Of a DNA stretch of 64,000 nt, positions 28,007 to 37,056 are shown piece by piece (position 1 is the first letter of the stretch; each line of letters starts with the position of its first letter). A program made the translations under genes and the position numbers. This stretch comes from an uncultured Bacteroidales bacterium (GTDB lineage: Bacteria; Bacteroidota; Bacteroidia; Bacteroidales; Paludibacteraceae), in NCBI GenBank assembly GCA_946403215.1, contig CAMIZG010000001.1:81289-145288 (forward strand). Direction: 5' to 3'. The notes under the pieces were generated by a model. It was not told the DNA's origin, did not search any database, and saw only the letters and a list, made by a program, of their open reading frames with translations.

Positions 28007-29662
28007 CTACCTGATAGTGATTCGCCCTTGCGGTTGGCGGTACGCTTCGTCCACTTGCTCACCCATTGCACGTATGTATGAGCAAACGGCTTCTACGTCA
28101 TTCAGCGGTTCGCCGCAAACGGGCTGCACATGCATCTTTGCAAAGGTGCCTGACGCACCGGAGCAGGCGATGATGTAACTCTGTCCGCCGATAGTGTAAG
28201 TAGCCTCGGGATCAACAGCCTGCCATGTGCCTTTCTGTTCGTAAGGAAGCTTTCCTTGTTCGCCTTCTGCAGGCACGAATATTTCGGCGTTCACTATCCT
28301 GCGCGTCTTGCCAACGCCATCGAACATGCGGTTCTCGTTCCATAGTACGGATGTCGGCACGCGCGTGTCAACTGTGTAGCGCAGTCCGCTCACGTGCATA
28401 AAGTCGCCATTTTCCAGCGGCAAAGCGGCTACACCAACCTCCAAGGCGTCCAGCAGTTGCTGACCGGTGCACTCCACTATGCGCATCGTGTTGTTGAATG
28501 GCCACACACTGACTATATCTCCGAAGGTGATCGTCTCGTTGTACACTCCGGCACGCAATCCTCCGCCGTTGCATACGCCGATGTTCGCGCCGGTAGTGTA
28601 ACGTGCTACGTCAGCCATCAGGTCACCCAAGTTCGTCTCCTGCTTGCGCACAAGGCGGTTGTTCTGTGCGTCGCGGTCGGTCAACGCAAATGCCGTGGTT
28701 CCTATGGGGGCACTCACTCGTGCTTCCAACTCTTGCTGAATAGCCAGGATAGTGTCTTGTACGGCTTGGTTCACATGTGTGCACTTGGTTATAGGCAGCA
28801 ACTCATTGGTCAGGTTGTTGTTCTTGTCAATGGTTATTCGTCCGATATACGCAAACTTCGTTGCAGCAGATGCAAGCGTTACGCTATCACCGCGGTCGTT
28901 CGCCAACCGCTCGTTGAGCAGGTGATGCGCATGTCCATCCAGCACGATGTCTATGCCATGGGTGGCGGCAATCAGTCCACGCGAGTAAGCGACCTCAGGA
29001 TCATCGCCTAAGTGCGAGAGCACGATGATGATTTCCGCACCCTCACCGCGTGCGGCATCCACGGCTGCTTGTACGCGCTCATATGTATCGGTCTGGTGGA
29101 AGTCATACAGTAGGTTACCCTCGTCGTCAATGAAATATGTAGGTGTAGATGAGCGGAACGTAGATGGTGTAGCTACACCAACAAATCCTACCTTTGTGCT
29201 ACCGAACTTCTTTACAGCGTAAGCCGGATACAGGTCAACCTCTTCAATCTGTCCGTCCTCGCCGACACCTGTGATGCGTGAGAAGTTGCAGCACAGCGTT
29301 GTGCCGGTTAGTATCTGCGACAGATGCTCCATCTGCGGAACAGTGTAGTCAAACTCATGATTGCCTACCGTCAGATAGTCGTAGCCTACCGCATTCATGA
29401 TGCGTACTACTGCCTCACCTTCCGTAAGGCTGCCTACCGTATTGCCTTGTGCAAAATCGCCGCAACTGACAACTGCCACGTAGGGCGTGTTTTGCTTCTC
29501 CGCATCGCGCTGGCCTGCCATCCTGGCGTAACCTTCAACGGCACAGTGCACATCGTTCTCATACAGAATAACAATAGGCTGCGTACGCTGGCAGGCTGCC
29601 AACAGAGCAACCAAACAAATTAGTAATAGATTCTTCAGTTTCATATATCTATCAATAGTCAA
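28007..29662 (-). CDS. 5'-nucleotidase / metallophosphoesterase lipoprotein (start probably 29644)
   Basis: MKLKNLLLICLVALLAAC lipobox; ILYENDVHCAVEGYARMAG; VGNHEFDY; VLDGHAHHLL; C-terminal 5'-nucleotidase domain NGGGLRAGVYNETITFGDIVSVWPFNN. Confidence 0.88.
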   Translation of the reverse strand: MTIDRYMKLKNLLLICLVALLAACQRTQPIVILYENDVHCAVEGYARMAGQRDAEKQNTPYVAVVSCGDFAQGNTVGSLTEGEAVVRIMNAVGYDYLTVGNHEFDYTVPQMEHLSQILTGTTLCCNFSRITGVGEDGQIEEVDLYPAYAVKKFGSTKVGFVGVATPSTFRSSTPTYFIDDEGNLLYDFHQTDTYERVQAAVDAARGEGAEIIIVLSHLGDDPEVAYSRGLIAATHGIDIVLDGHAHHLLNERLANDRGDSVTLASAATKFAYIGRITIDKNNNLTNELLPITKCTHVNQAVQDTILAIQQELEARVSAPIGTTAFALTDRDAQNNRLVRKQETNLGDLMADVARYTTGANIGVCNGGGLRAGVYNETITFGDIVSVWPFNNTMRIVECTGQQLLDALEVGVAALPLENGDFMHVSGLRYTVDTRVPTSVLWNENRMFDGVGKTRRIVNAEIFVPAEGEQGKLPYEQKGTWQAVDPEATYTIGGQSYIIACSGASGTFAKMHVQPVCGEPLNDVEAVCSYIRAMGEQVDEAYRQPQGRITIR

Positions 29663-30495
29663 TTATCAATTATCAACTGCCTGTGCTGGGATCTTTTCCA
29701 CTCTTTGTGCTTGATTTGCATCTGAGCCATGGTTTGTGGCGAGATGAATGTGTCGCATAATCTGTCCCATAAATATTCCACTGCGGCTTTTGACGGATGA
29801 ACCAGGTCGTCGGCGTAGAACCGGTAGTCGCGTAGTTCATCCAGTACAATCTCATAGGCGGGGAAGTAAGTCACTTGCTGGGGGCACTCTTGCTTGAGTT
29901 GCTCAATGGCCAGCAGCAGGATGGCTTTGCTCAATTGGTTCTGGTGCAATCCGTCGCGTTGGTGACGGATAGGGCTGACGGTGAACACCCAGTGCTTGTC
30001 AGGCATCGTGCGGATGAGTGGCCGCCAGGCAGTCACAATCTGCTCTACGCTTAGTCTCTCTCTCGTGAACTCGTGCTCCGGCAACTTGTGGCAGTTGGCA
30101 ACCACCTGTCCGGCGCGGTAATAGACGTATGATGTGCCGAACGTAACAAACACAACCTCTGCCTGCTCAAGGCTTTGATGCAGTTCTGCTTGCGCCAGCA
30201 GACAATTCCTTAGTACCTGTTCGCTGTCTTTGCCCGAGAATGAACTGTGGTGAGCCATCGAATGGAACAACCCCTCGTGTTCCACAATCTCCATCTGCAT
30301 ATCTCCGTTCAGCGACTGAACGATGGACAATGGGTTGTACAGCACACCGGTAGGGTTAATGGTGGCGTGCAGGCCATACGACTGCATCTGCTGACCTATA
30401 TTGTCCGTGAAGCATGAACCGATGAGTAGGATCTTGCTATCCTGTGTTATCTGCCATGGACTCTTAGAAATTTCTATCTCTGTGCGCCACTTCAT
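29659..30495 (-). CDS. GSCFA domain protein
   Basis: ILLIGSCFTDNIGQQMQSYG...NPTGVLYNPLSI...TFGTSYVY...TVSPIRHQRDG. Confidence 0.9.
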   Translation of the reverse strand: MKWRTEIEISKSPWQITQDSKILLIGSCFTDNIGQQMQSYGLHATINPTGVLYNPLSIVQSLNGDMQMEIVEHEGLFHSMAHHSSFSGKDSEQVLRNCLLAQAELHQSLEQAEVVFVTFGTSYVYYRAGQVVANCHKLPEHEFTRERLSVEQIVTAWRPLIRTMPDKHWVFTVSPIRHQRDGLHQNQLSKAILLLAIEQLKQECPQQVTYFPAYEIVLDELRDYRFYADDLVHPSKAAVEYLWDRLCDTFISPQTMAQMQIKHKEWKRSQHRQLIIDN

Positions 30496-30505
30496 TTTTC
30501 ACTTT

Positions 30506-31807
30506 TTACCTTTCAATTTTCTTTACTCCTACCAATCGTTCGTATCGTGCACCGAAAGGTTTGTAATAAACGTAAATGGTATACTCGTTGCGTGTCTCCC
30601 AGTGTGATCCTTCGGTACGCAACTGCGTGGCTTGCTGTGCGCCTTTGGGCACGAACCAGTACTGGTAGTCGTAGCCGCCTTGCTTGATTGGTGCGGTCAG
30701 GTAATAGCACTTGCGCTCGCTGTCGTACTCCATCCTGTTGCGCAGACTCAACTTGTTGCCGAACAAATCTCCCCCCACATATACAGCCCCGTCGAAGAAT
30801 GGACGGTCGGCGTGTAGCGCCCAATGTACCCACATATACTCCGCCTCTGTCTCTACGTCCTGCACCCGCTCTGCATTCACGCGGAACTGGCCGTTGACGT
30901 CGAACTCATGCGAGTAGGGCTCGTTGGCGCACAGCTCGTCGGGGTTGAGTAACACATGGTAGTCCCCCATCTCATATACTACGCGGTCAATACCTGTGCC
31001 GGCAAAGTACGTGGAGTAGGCATCAAAGTGATGGTATTCGCTACCGCCCTCAAAGATTAGCGGACGGCAATGTTGCCAGCGTAATGTCTTGCCGTCAACA
31101 AACGTCGATTGAGGAGCTACGACTTGATTGTCGGTGCGACCGTTCTGCTGTATAACGACAAAGTAGTCATCGCGCAGGTTCGTGCTGCGACCGTCGGTCT
31201 GAACCTCCAGTTCAAGCTGTTGGTATCGACCGCTCAACTCAATATCAGTTGTGGAAAGCACCTGTCCGTCAATGCGCACGTTCGCCTCCGAGACGTATAT
31301 GGGTACGCGCGCGATGGTGTAATCCGTGTTGCCGTCGGCGTATATGAGTATCTCGTAGCGTCCGCTCAGTTTGATATGCATTTCTTCGTTCGGGAAGGTG
31401 AAGCGGTAATGGGTATAGACTTGCTGCGTGTTTAGCGATGGAGCGTAGTCTGTTATATCCTGTGTGCTGAAACCGTCAAGGTACTCAACCGATGCCAATC
31501 CATCTGGTTTGCCTTGTGCATCGCAGTGTAATACGGTGTAGGTGTACTGCTTGAAGTCCTGGCTCATCTCATCGAAACTGATCTCTAATACATGCCCGTC
31601 GGCATCTCCTTCGGCGCCCATGGGTTCGGTTTCGCTGATGGTGGCGGAGTGGAGTACTGGTCGGTTGGGCATGGAGTATGGTTCGCCGGTCTCTGCGCTC
31701 AGGTACTGCACACGCAGAGTACGAATCTCGCTGCTATAGACAATACTGACACTTGCGCACAACAGTACGCAGATGCTTAAAATATGCAGTTGTAAACTAC
31801 GACGCAC
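30506..31807 (-). CDS. DUF5103-type / T9SS plug-like protein
   Basis: Signal peptide; EIRTLRVQYLSAETGEPYSMPNRPVL...LEISFDEMSQDFKQYTYTVLHCDAQG...YDYQYWFVPKG. Confidence 0.75.
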   Translation of the reverse strand: MRRSLQLHILSICVLLCASVSIVYSSEIRTLRVQYLSAETGEPYSMPNRPVLHSATISETEPMGAEGDADGHVLEISFDEMSQDFKQYTYTVLHCDAQGKPDGLASVEYLDGFSTQDITDYAPSLNTQQVYTHYRFTFPNEEMHIKLSGRYEILIYADGNTDYTIARVPIYVSEANVRIDGQVLSTTDIELSGRYQQLELEVQTDGRSTNLRDDYFVVIQQNGRTDNQVVAPQSTFVDGKTLRWQHCRPLIFEGGSEYHHFDAYSTYFAGTGIDRVVYEMGDYHVLLNPDELCANEPYSHEFDVNGQFRVNAERVQDVETEAEYMWVHWALHADRPFFDGAVYVGGDLFGNKLSLRNRMEYDSERKCYYLTAPIKQGGYDYQYWFVPKGAQQATQLRTEGSHWETRNEYTIYVYYKPFGARYERLVGVKKIER

Positions 31808-31886
31808 GTTGAGTGTTTAATTTGTATAGTGGAGATACAAAAATTATTCCAAAAATGCCAAACATCTGCTTTTTTTGTAAAATAAT

Positions 31887-31917
31887 TTGCAAATATCAAT
31901 TTTTTGTAGTACTTTTG
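31887..31917 (+). promoter_or_regulatory. Bacteroidota-type promoter upstream of tRNA-Thr
   Basis: TTG near 31887-31889, TACTTTTG at 31910-31917. Confidence 0.65.
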
Positions 31918-32060
31918 CATCCGCTTTGGGCAAAACATTTTTCCGTTTGCACTCTCTCGGGATGTAAAATAGCGGGGCGTATGCTGCCCGAAGAGCGAAG
32001 GCACGTGTCTCCTTTGTGTTGCTATGCGACACCCGACGCGACCGCGTTGCCGAACGCTCA

Positions 32061-32133
<73 letters not shown>

Positions 32134-32141
32134 CAAAAGAG

Positions 32142-32171
32142 AGAAGCACCAAATCAGGTGCTTCTTTTCTT
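32142..32171. terminator. Rho-independent terminator after tRNA
   Basis: AGAAGCACC-aaatca-GGTGCTTCT followed by tttcttt. Confidence 0.8.
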
Positions 32172-33313
32172 TATCGTCTGACGCGTAGATAAAGGACAAA
32201 CGCAATACTGAGGAAGACGATGTTTGGTAGCCAGACACTCATGAACGGCGACATTACGCCTGATACGGAAAACGTAGTACTGACTGTCGAGAATAGGATG
32301 TACAATGCCGTCAGCGTGACACCTATGCCGAGGTTCTTGCCCATTCCTCCGCGCACCTTCTTACTGGAGAGAGTGACGCCTAGAAGAGTCATTATAAAAG
32401 CGCCCAAAGGCCCGGCAAAGCGCGTGTACCACTCTGTCTCAAATGCTTTGACATTACCCGCCCCGCGTTCGCGGAGTTTCTGTATATGCTTATATAGATC
32501 CGTGTTGTTCATCTGTTGCGCTTGCTCGGCGGTATAGAACATTTCTTCGGGCAGCACGGCTATGATGGTGTCTTTCTTCTCGCCTTGCACCAATGTCTCG
32601 CGCATACCGTCGAACTGGCGTTCCGTGAAATTCTCCAACCGCCATGTGTATCCGTCAATATGGCGAATGCGCTCTGCAATGATGCGTTGCGTGAGTGTCT
32701 TGTCATCAAAGTGCTCAAGTGCAGCGCGATAGCCCATCCGGGTGCGCATCTGGAAACTCTCGATATAAAGCACAGTACCTTTATCAACCATCAGTCGGAC
32801 ATTACGTGCGTTTTCGCGTGTGAACTTCTGAACGTATTTGTCGGTGAACGTAAGCATCTTCTCTGTGGAGCGCGGGATAACCCATCCGCCCAGAGCAAAC
32901 GAGAATGCAAACAGGAAGGTGGCGGTCACCAGGTAAGGACGCAGGAAACGCTCATAACTCACTCCGGCAGCCAGAATAGCAATGACCTCGCTGTTGCCTG
33001 CCATCTTTGAAGTGAAGAAGATCACCGAAATGAAGATAAACAACTGACTGAACATGTCCAGGTAGTACGGCAGGAAGTTCAGATAGTAGTCAAACACAAT
33101 CTCCCGCAGCGGCACCTGGTTTTCATAGAAGTCATCCATCTTCTCCGTCAGGTCGAACACTATGGCTATACTCAAGATGAGCACGATTGAAAGAAAGAAC
33201 GTGCTCAGGAATTTCTTGATAATATACCAATCTAACCTTTTCAAAATTCTTATTGCTGATTTCTGACGGCTTATAGCCTTTGTTTCAGTTGCGGCAAGAG
33301 GTCGGCTTTCCAT
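32171..33313 (-). CDS. LptF/LptG family permease (YjgP/YjgQ)
   Basis: LKRLDWYIIKKFLSTFFLSIVLILSIAIVFDLTEKMDDF...GNSEVIAILAAGVSYERFLRPYL. Confidence 0.9.
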   Translation of the reverse strand: MESRPLAATETKAISRQKSAIRILKRLDWYIIKKFLSTFFLSIVLILSIAIVFDLTEKMDDFYENQVPLREIVFDYYLNFLPYYLDMFSQLFIFISVIFFTSKMAGNSEVIAILAAGVSYERFLRPYLVTATFLFAFSFALGGWVIPRSTEKMLTFTDKYVQKFTRENARNVRLMVDKGTVLYIESFQMRTRMGYRAALEHFDDKTLTQRIIAERIRHIDGYTWRLENFTERQFDGMRETLVQGEKKDTIIAVLPEEMFYTAEQAQQMNNTDLYKHIQKLRERGAGNVKAFETEWYTRFAGPLGAFIMTLLGVTLSSKKVRGGMGKNLGIGVTLTALYILFSTVSTTFSVSGVMSPFMSVWLPNIVFLSIAFVLYLRVRR

Positions 33314-34413
33314 GTATGGAAATCGCCGGCGAGAATATGCTTGCGGGCTTCGTCTACCAGATGCAGGTAGAATGCCACGTTATGGATGCTCAGTATCTGC
33401 AATCCGAGCATCTCCTGCGCATGTATAAGATGGCGCACATATGCTCGCGTGTACGCATGGTCGACGAGTGAGGTGCCTGCCGGATCCAATTCGCTGAAGT
33501 CATCTTCCCACTTCTTGTTCCTCAGGTTCATCACGCCGTTCATTGTGAAGATCATCCCGTTGCGGCCGTTGCGGGTGGGCATCACGCAGTCGAACATATC
33601 CACACCGCGCTCGATGGCTTCCAGGATGTTCCACGGCGTACCCACACCCATCAAGTAGCGGGGTTTATTCTCGGGCAGTATATCGTTAACCACCTCAATC
33701 ATCTCATACATCGTCTGCTCCGGTTCGCCTACCGCCAGCCCGCCTATGGCATAGCCATCGCGGTCGAGGTCACGCAGACGCTTGGCGGCTTCCTGCCTGA
33801 GGTCTGCGTAAGTGCAGCCCTGCACTATCGGGAACAGGTGCTGCTTGTAGCCATACAGGTCATCTGTGCCATCAAATCGCGCAATGCATCGGTCGAGCCA
33901 GCGGTGCGTGCGGTGCATCGAATCAGTGGCGTAGGTGCGGTCGGCTGTACCCGGGCAGCACTCATCAAACGCCATCATGATATCCGCACCAATCAGTCGC
34001 TCTATATCCATCACACCCTCCGGCGTGAAGAACAGCTTGCGGCCGTCAATGTGGCTGGAGAACTTCACGCCCTCGTCGGTCATCTTCCTCAGGTCAGTCA
34101 GTGAGAACACCTGAAACCCGCCCGAGTCTGTCAGGATAGGATGCGTCCAACCTTCGAACTTGTGCAAGCCTCCTGCGCGGTTGAGGATATCCGTACCGGG
34201 ACGCAGGTATAGATGGTAGGTGTTGCCTAATATGATCTGCGCATGGATATCATCCTCCAGCTCATGGCGGTGGATGCCTTTGACCGTGCCGACCGTACCC
34301 ACAGGCATGAAGATAGGGGTGAGGATATCGCCATGGTCAGTATGAATAACACCGGCACGCGCTCCGACGGCTTGTGGCTGGGAATGTAGTTCGAAGAAAC
34401 TCATACTAGTCAT
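33271..34413 (-). CDS. tgt: tRNA-guanine transglycosylase
   Basis: FMPVGTVGTVKGI...ILGNTYHLYLRPGTDIL...LTDSGGFQVFSL...GGLAVGEP...YLMGVGTP...CVMPTRNGRNG. Confidence 0.96.
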   Translation of the reverse strand: MTSMSFFELHSQPQAVGARAGVIHTDHGDILTPIFMPVGTVGTVKGIHRHELEDDIHAQIILGNTYHLYLRPGTDILNRAGGLHKFEGWTHPILTDSGGFQVFSLTDLRKMTDEGVKFSSHIDGRKLFFTPEGVMDIERLIGADIMMAFDECCPGTADRTYATDSMHRTHRWLDRCIARFDGTDDLYGYKQHLFPIVQGCTYADLRQEAAKRLRDLDRDGYAIGGLAVGEPEQTMYEMIEVVNDILPENKPRYLMGVGTPWNILEAIERGVDMFDCVMPTRNGRNGMIFTMNGVMNLRNKKWEDDFSELDPAGTSLVDHAYTRAYVRHLIHAQEMLGLQILSIHNVAFYLHLVDEARKHILAGDFHTWKADLLPQLKQRL

Positions 34414-34429
34414 CTAGCTGTCTAGTCGT

Positions 34430-34777
34430 CTAGTTGACTAGCTTATTGTTAACGGGAAACACTATTGCGGGCTTGAAATCCTTGGTCTCCTCAGGTGTCA
34501 TCAAGGCATAAGCCATGATGATAACCGTGTCGCCCACGTGCACCAGATGGGCTGCTGCACCGTTGATGCAGATGCATCCGCTGCCACGCTTGCCGGGGAT
34601 AACGTAGGTCTCCAGACGTGCACCGTTGGTGTTATCCACCACTTGCACCCGTTCGCCGGCAAAGATATTGGCGGCTTCCATCATGTCCTGGTCGATAGTG
34701 ATACTACCCACGTACTCCAGGTTCGCTTCGGTAACCTGAACGCGGTGGATCTTCGATTTGAGTATTTGTAAAAACAT
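34430..34777 (-). CDS. panD: Aspartate 1-decarboxylase
   Basis: [38 protein letters not shown]...[24 protein letters not shown]; start at 34777 fits the promoter at 34812-34843. Confidence 0.95.
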   Translation of the reverse strand: MFLQILKSKIHRVQVTEANLEYVGSITIDQDMMEAANIFAGERVQVVDNTNGARLETYVIPGKRGSGCICINGAAAHLVHVGDTVIIMAYALMTPEETKDFKPAIVFPVNNKLVN

Positions 34778-34811
34778 AGTTCTGTTGGTGCCAGCGCACA
34801 TTTTGCAAATG

Positions 34812-34843
34812 CAAAATTACAAAAATTACAGCATATTTGCAAA
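34812..34843 (-). promoter_or_regulatory. Promoter of panD (minus strand)
   Basis: Minus strand TTTG (34843-34840), 20-nt spacer, TAATTTTG (34819-34812). Confidence 0.75.
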
Positions 34844-34901
34844 TTTACGCAGCAAAATCCTGCTATTTGCCCTTATCTGCGCCTTACTTGTCAAATCCGT
34901 T

Positions 34902-36272
34902 TTACTTTCCGATACAGAAGCGGGCAAATATGGTGTTCAGCACCTCTTGCGACGACACCTCGCCTGTTATCTCGCCCAATGCATCTAAGGCGTCGTGCAG
35001 GTCAAGCGCAAGCAGTTCGCCACTTTGACCGGCTTTCAGTCCGTCTCGCACCTGCTCCAGGGCTTCCTGAGCGCGGGTCAACGCCTCGTAGTGACGGATA
35101 TTACTGATCAGTACGCTGTCGCCATGTTGCGTCATGCGACCAACTTCCTCTTCCAAGCGGCTGATCAAGGGCGATATATCCTTGTTCTTTGCGCTGATGC
35201 AGATGACTGATTGTGCGGGGGCTTCACAAGTAATGCGCCCAGTACGGTGCATCTGATCACTCTTGTTAACCACCCTGAGCCACACCTGCCGTTCAGTCAG
35301 CATAGTCTCATCTACCACGGATTGCGGGGCGGTGGCATCAATCAGTTCAATCACTATGTGTGCTTTCTGTAGAGCCTGCAGGCTGCGGTTGATGCCTAAT
35401 TGCTCTATCGTGTCGCCTGTCTGATGGATGCCGGCTGTGTCAATCAGCCGGACTTGTACACCATTGATGGTTAACGAATCTTCTATTGTGTCGCGCGTCG
35501 TGCCGCGAATATCACTCACGATGGCGCGCTCGTCGCCCAGCAAGGCATTCAGTAGTGTCGATTTGCCGGCGTTCGGCGCACCCACTATAGCCACTTGCAC
35601 GCCTTGCTTGATAGCGTTTCCCTTCTCAAATGTATCCGCCAGACGACTGATGGTGGTGGTTGCATTTTGCAGCAACTCGTCCAGTTGGGTGCGGTCGGCG
35701 AACTCCAGTTCTTCGTGGTCAGCAAAGTCCAGCTCGAGCTCCAGCAAGGCGGTGAACGTCAGCAGTTGTTCGCGCAACTCATGTATCTTATCCGACACGC
35801 CACCGCGCAACTGGTTGAGGGCGATGTTCTTCTCCGCCTCCGATTCAGCGGCTATCAGGTCAGCCACACTCTCCGCTTGCGCAAGATCCATCTTGCCGTT
35901 CATGAACGCTCGCTTTGTGAACTCGCCTCTATCCGCTATCCTCGCACCGGCATCCACGAGCCAGCGCAACAACTCCTGCTGGATGAACAGGCTTCCGTGG
36001 CAACTTATCTCCACTGTATCCTCGCCCGTGAACGAATGCGGCGCACGCATCACAAGACAAACCACCTCATCCAGCGTTTGCCCGTCGCGCTCTATCGCGC
36101 CGTAGTGCGCGCTGTGGCTTGCCGACTCGCCTAACGTGTGCTTGCCGCGAAACAAGCGATCCACGATTGCAATCGCCTTCTTTCCGCTCACGCGAATCAC
36201 GGCTAACCCTGCTGTCCCATATGCCGTGGCAATGGCGCAGATAGTATCCTGCTGTAACAATAATTCGCTCAT
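34902..36272 (-). CDS. mnmE: tRNA modification GTPase MnmE
   Basis: MSELLLQQDTICAIATAYGTAGLAVIRVSG...GAPNAGKSTLLNALLGDERAIVSDIRGTTRDTIED...C-terminal CIGK. Confidence 0.96.
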   Translation of the reverse strand: MSELLLQQDTICAIATAYGTAGLAVIRVSGKKAIAIVDRLFRGKHTLGESASHSAHYGAIERDGQTLDEVVCLVMRAPHSFTGEDTVEISCHGSLFIQQELLRWLVDAGARIADRGEFTKRAFMNGKMDLAQAESVADLIAAESEAEKNIALNQLRGGVSDKIHELREQLLTFTALLELELDFADHEELEFADRTQLDELLQNATTTISRLADTFEKGNAIKQGVQVAIVGAPNAGKSTLLNALLGDERAIVSDIRGTTRDTIEDSLTINGVQVRLIDTAGIHQTGDTIEQLGINRSLQALQKAHIVIELIDATAPQSVVDETMLTERQVWLRVVNKSDQMHRTGRITCEAPAQSVICISAKNKDISPLISRLEEEVGRMTQHGDSVLISNIRHYEALTRAQEALEQVRDGLKAGQSGELLALDLHDALDALGEITGEVSSQEVLNTIFARFCIGK

Positions 36273-36289
36273 TTGTCCGAATTTTCGCA

Positions 36290-36337
36290 CAAAGATACAA
36301 AATTATTTGCAAAAAAACAAATTTTTTTGTACCTTTG
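36290..36337. promoter_or_regulatory. Interleaved divergent promoters (mnmE on -, rlmH on +)
   Basis: +: TTG 36307-36309 / TACCTTTG 36330-36337; -: TTTG 36321-36318 / TATCTTTG 36297-36290; both with 20-nt spacers. Confidence 0.8.
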
Positions 36338-36391
36338 CATCAAAATATCTGTTCTTGACGAATCATTAATTATTTTAATTTTTAATTAACA

Positions 36392-36862
36392 ATGCAATTG
36401 ACTCTACTGGTAGTTGGCAAAACGGTCGGCAACGAACTGACGAAGATGATTGATACGTATGTTCAACGCCTCAAGCATTACATTCCTTTTGATATCCAAG
36501 TGATACCCGACCTCAAGAACACCAAAAGCCTGAGCGAGGCGCAACAAAAGCAGCAGGAGGGCGAGGATGTCTTGCGCGCTGTGGGTAGCAGTTATGTTGT
36601 GTTGCTGGACGAACATGGCAAGGAGTACCGCAGCCTGACCTTTGCCGACCAACTGCAATCATGGCTCAATACCTCTACCCGCGGTTTGACCTTTGTCATC
36701 GGTGGCCCATACGGCTTTAGCGAAGCGGTTTATCAGCGTGCCGACGCCAAGATCAGCCTCAGCCAGATGACTTTTAGTCATCAGATGATCCGCCTGCTCT
36801 TCGTCGAGCAGCTCTACCGCGCCATGACCATCCTCCGCGGCGAACCATACCACCATGAGTAG
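36392..36862 (+). CDS. rlmH: 23S rRNA pseudouridine1915 N3-methyltransferase
   Basis: MQLTLLVVGKT...VVLLDEHGKEYRSLTFADQLQ...FVIGGPYGFSEAVYQRAD...LSLSQMTFSHQMIRLLFVEQLYRAMTILRGEPYHHE. Confidence 0.97.
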   Translation: MQLTLLVVGKTVGNELTKMIDTYVQRLKHYIPFDIQVIPDLKNTKSLSEAQQKQQEGEDVLRAVGSSYVVLLDEHGKEYRSLTFADQLQSWLNTSTRGLTFVIGGPYGFSEAVYQRADAKISLSQMTFSHQMIRLLFVEQLYRAMTILRGEPYHHE

Positions 36863-36998
36863 TCTGCCGTTAATAATGGCGGTTCTGACAATAGGCACCG
36901 TATATTTAGTGCACCAACTGCAAAAATAGGAAAAATTCCCTCGCAATTGCCTCGTAAATGGTCTTTTGACGAAAAAAAATAAAATAATCCCCCAAAAA

Positions 36999-37030
36999 TT
37001 TGCAAATACAAATAATTTTTTGTACCTTTG
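36999..37030 (+). promoter_or_regulatory. Promoter of cotH-like gene
   Basis: TTTG near 36999-37002 and TACCTTTG at 37023-37030. Confidence 0.7.
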
Positions 37031-37056
37031 TACGTTTTTGTGTTTATCGCGCACGC

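Noticed and set aside
37000-37056. Upstream start for the CotH ORF
   Set aside because: It lies within or upstream of the TACCTTTG promoter at 37023-37030, so it cannot be in the mRNA; the signal peptide fits the 37057 start.
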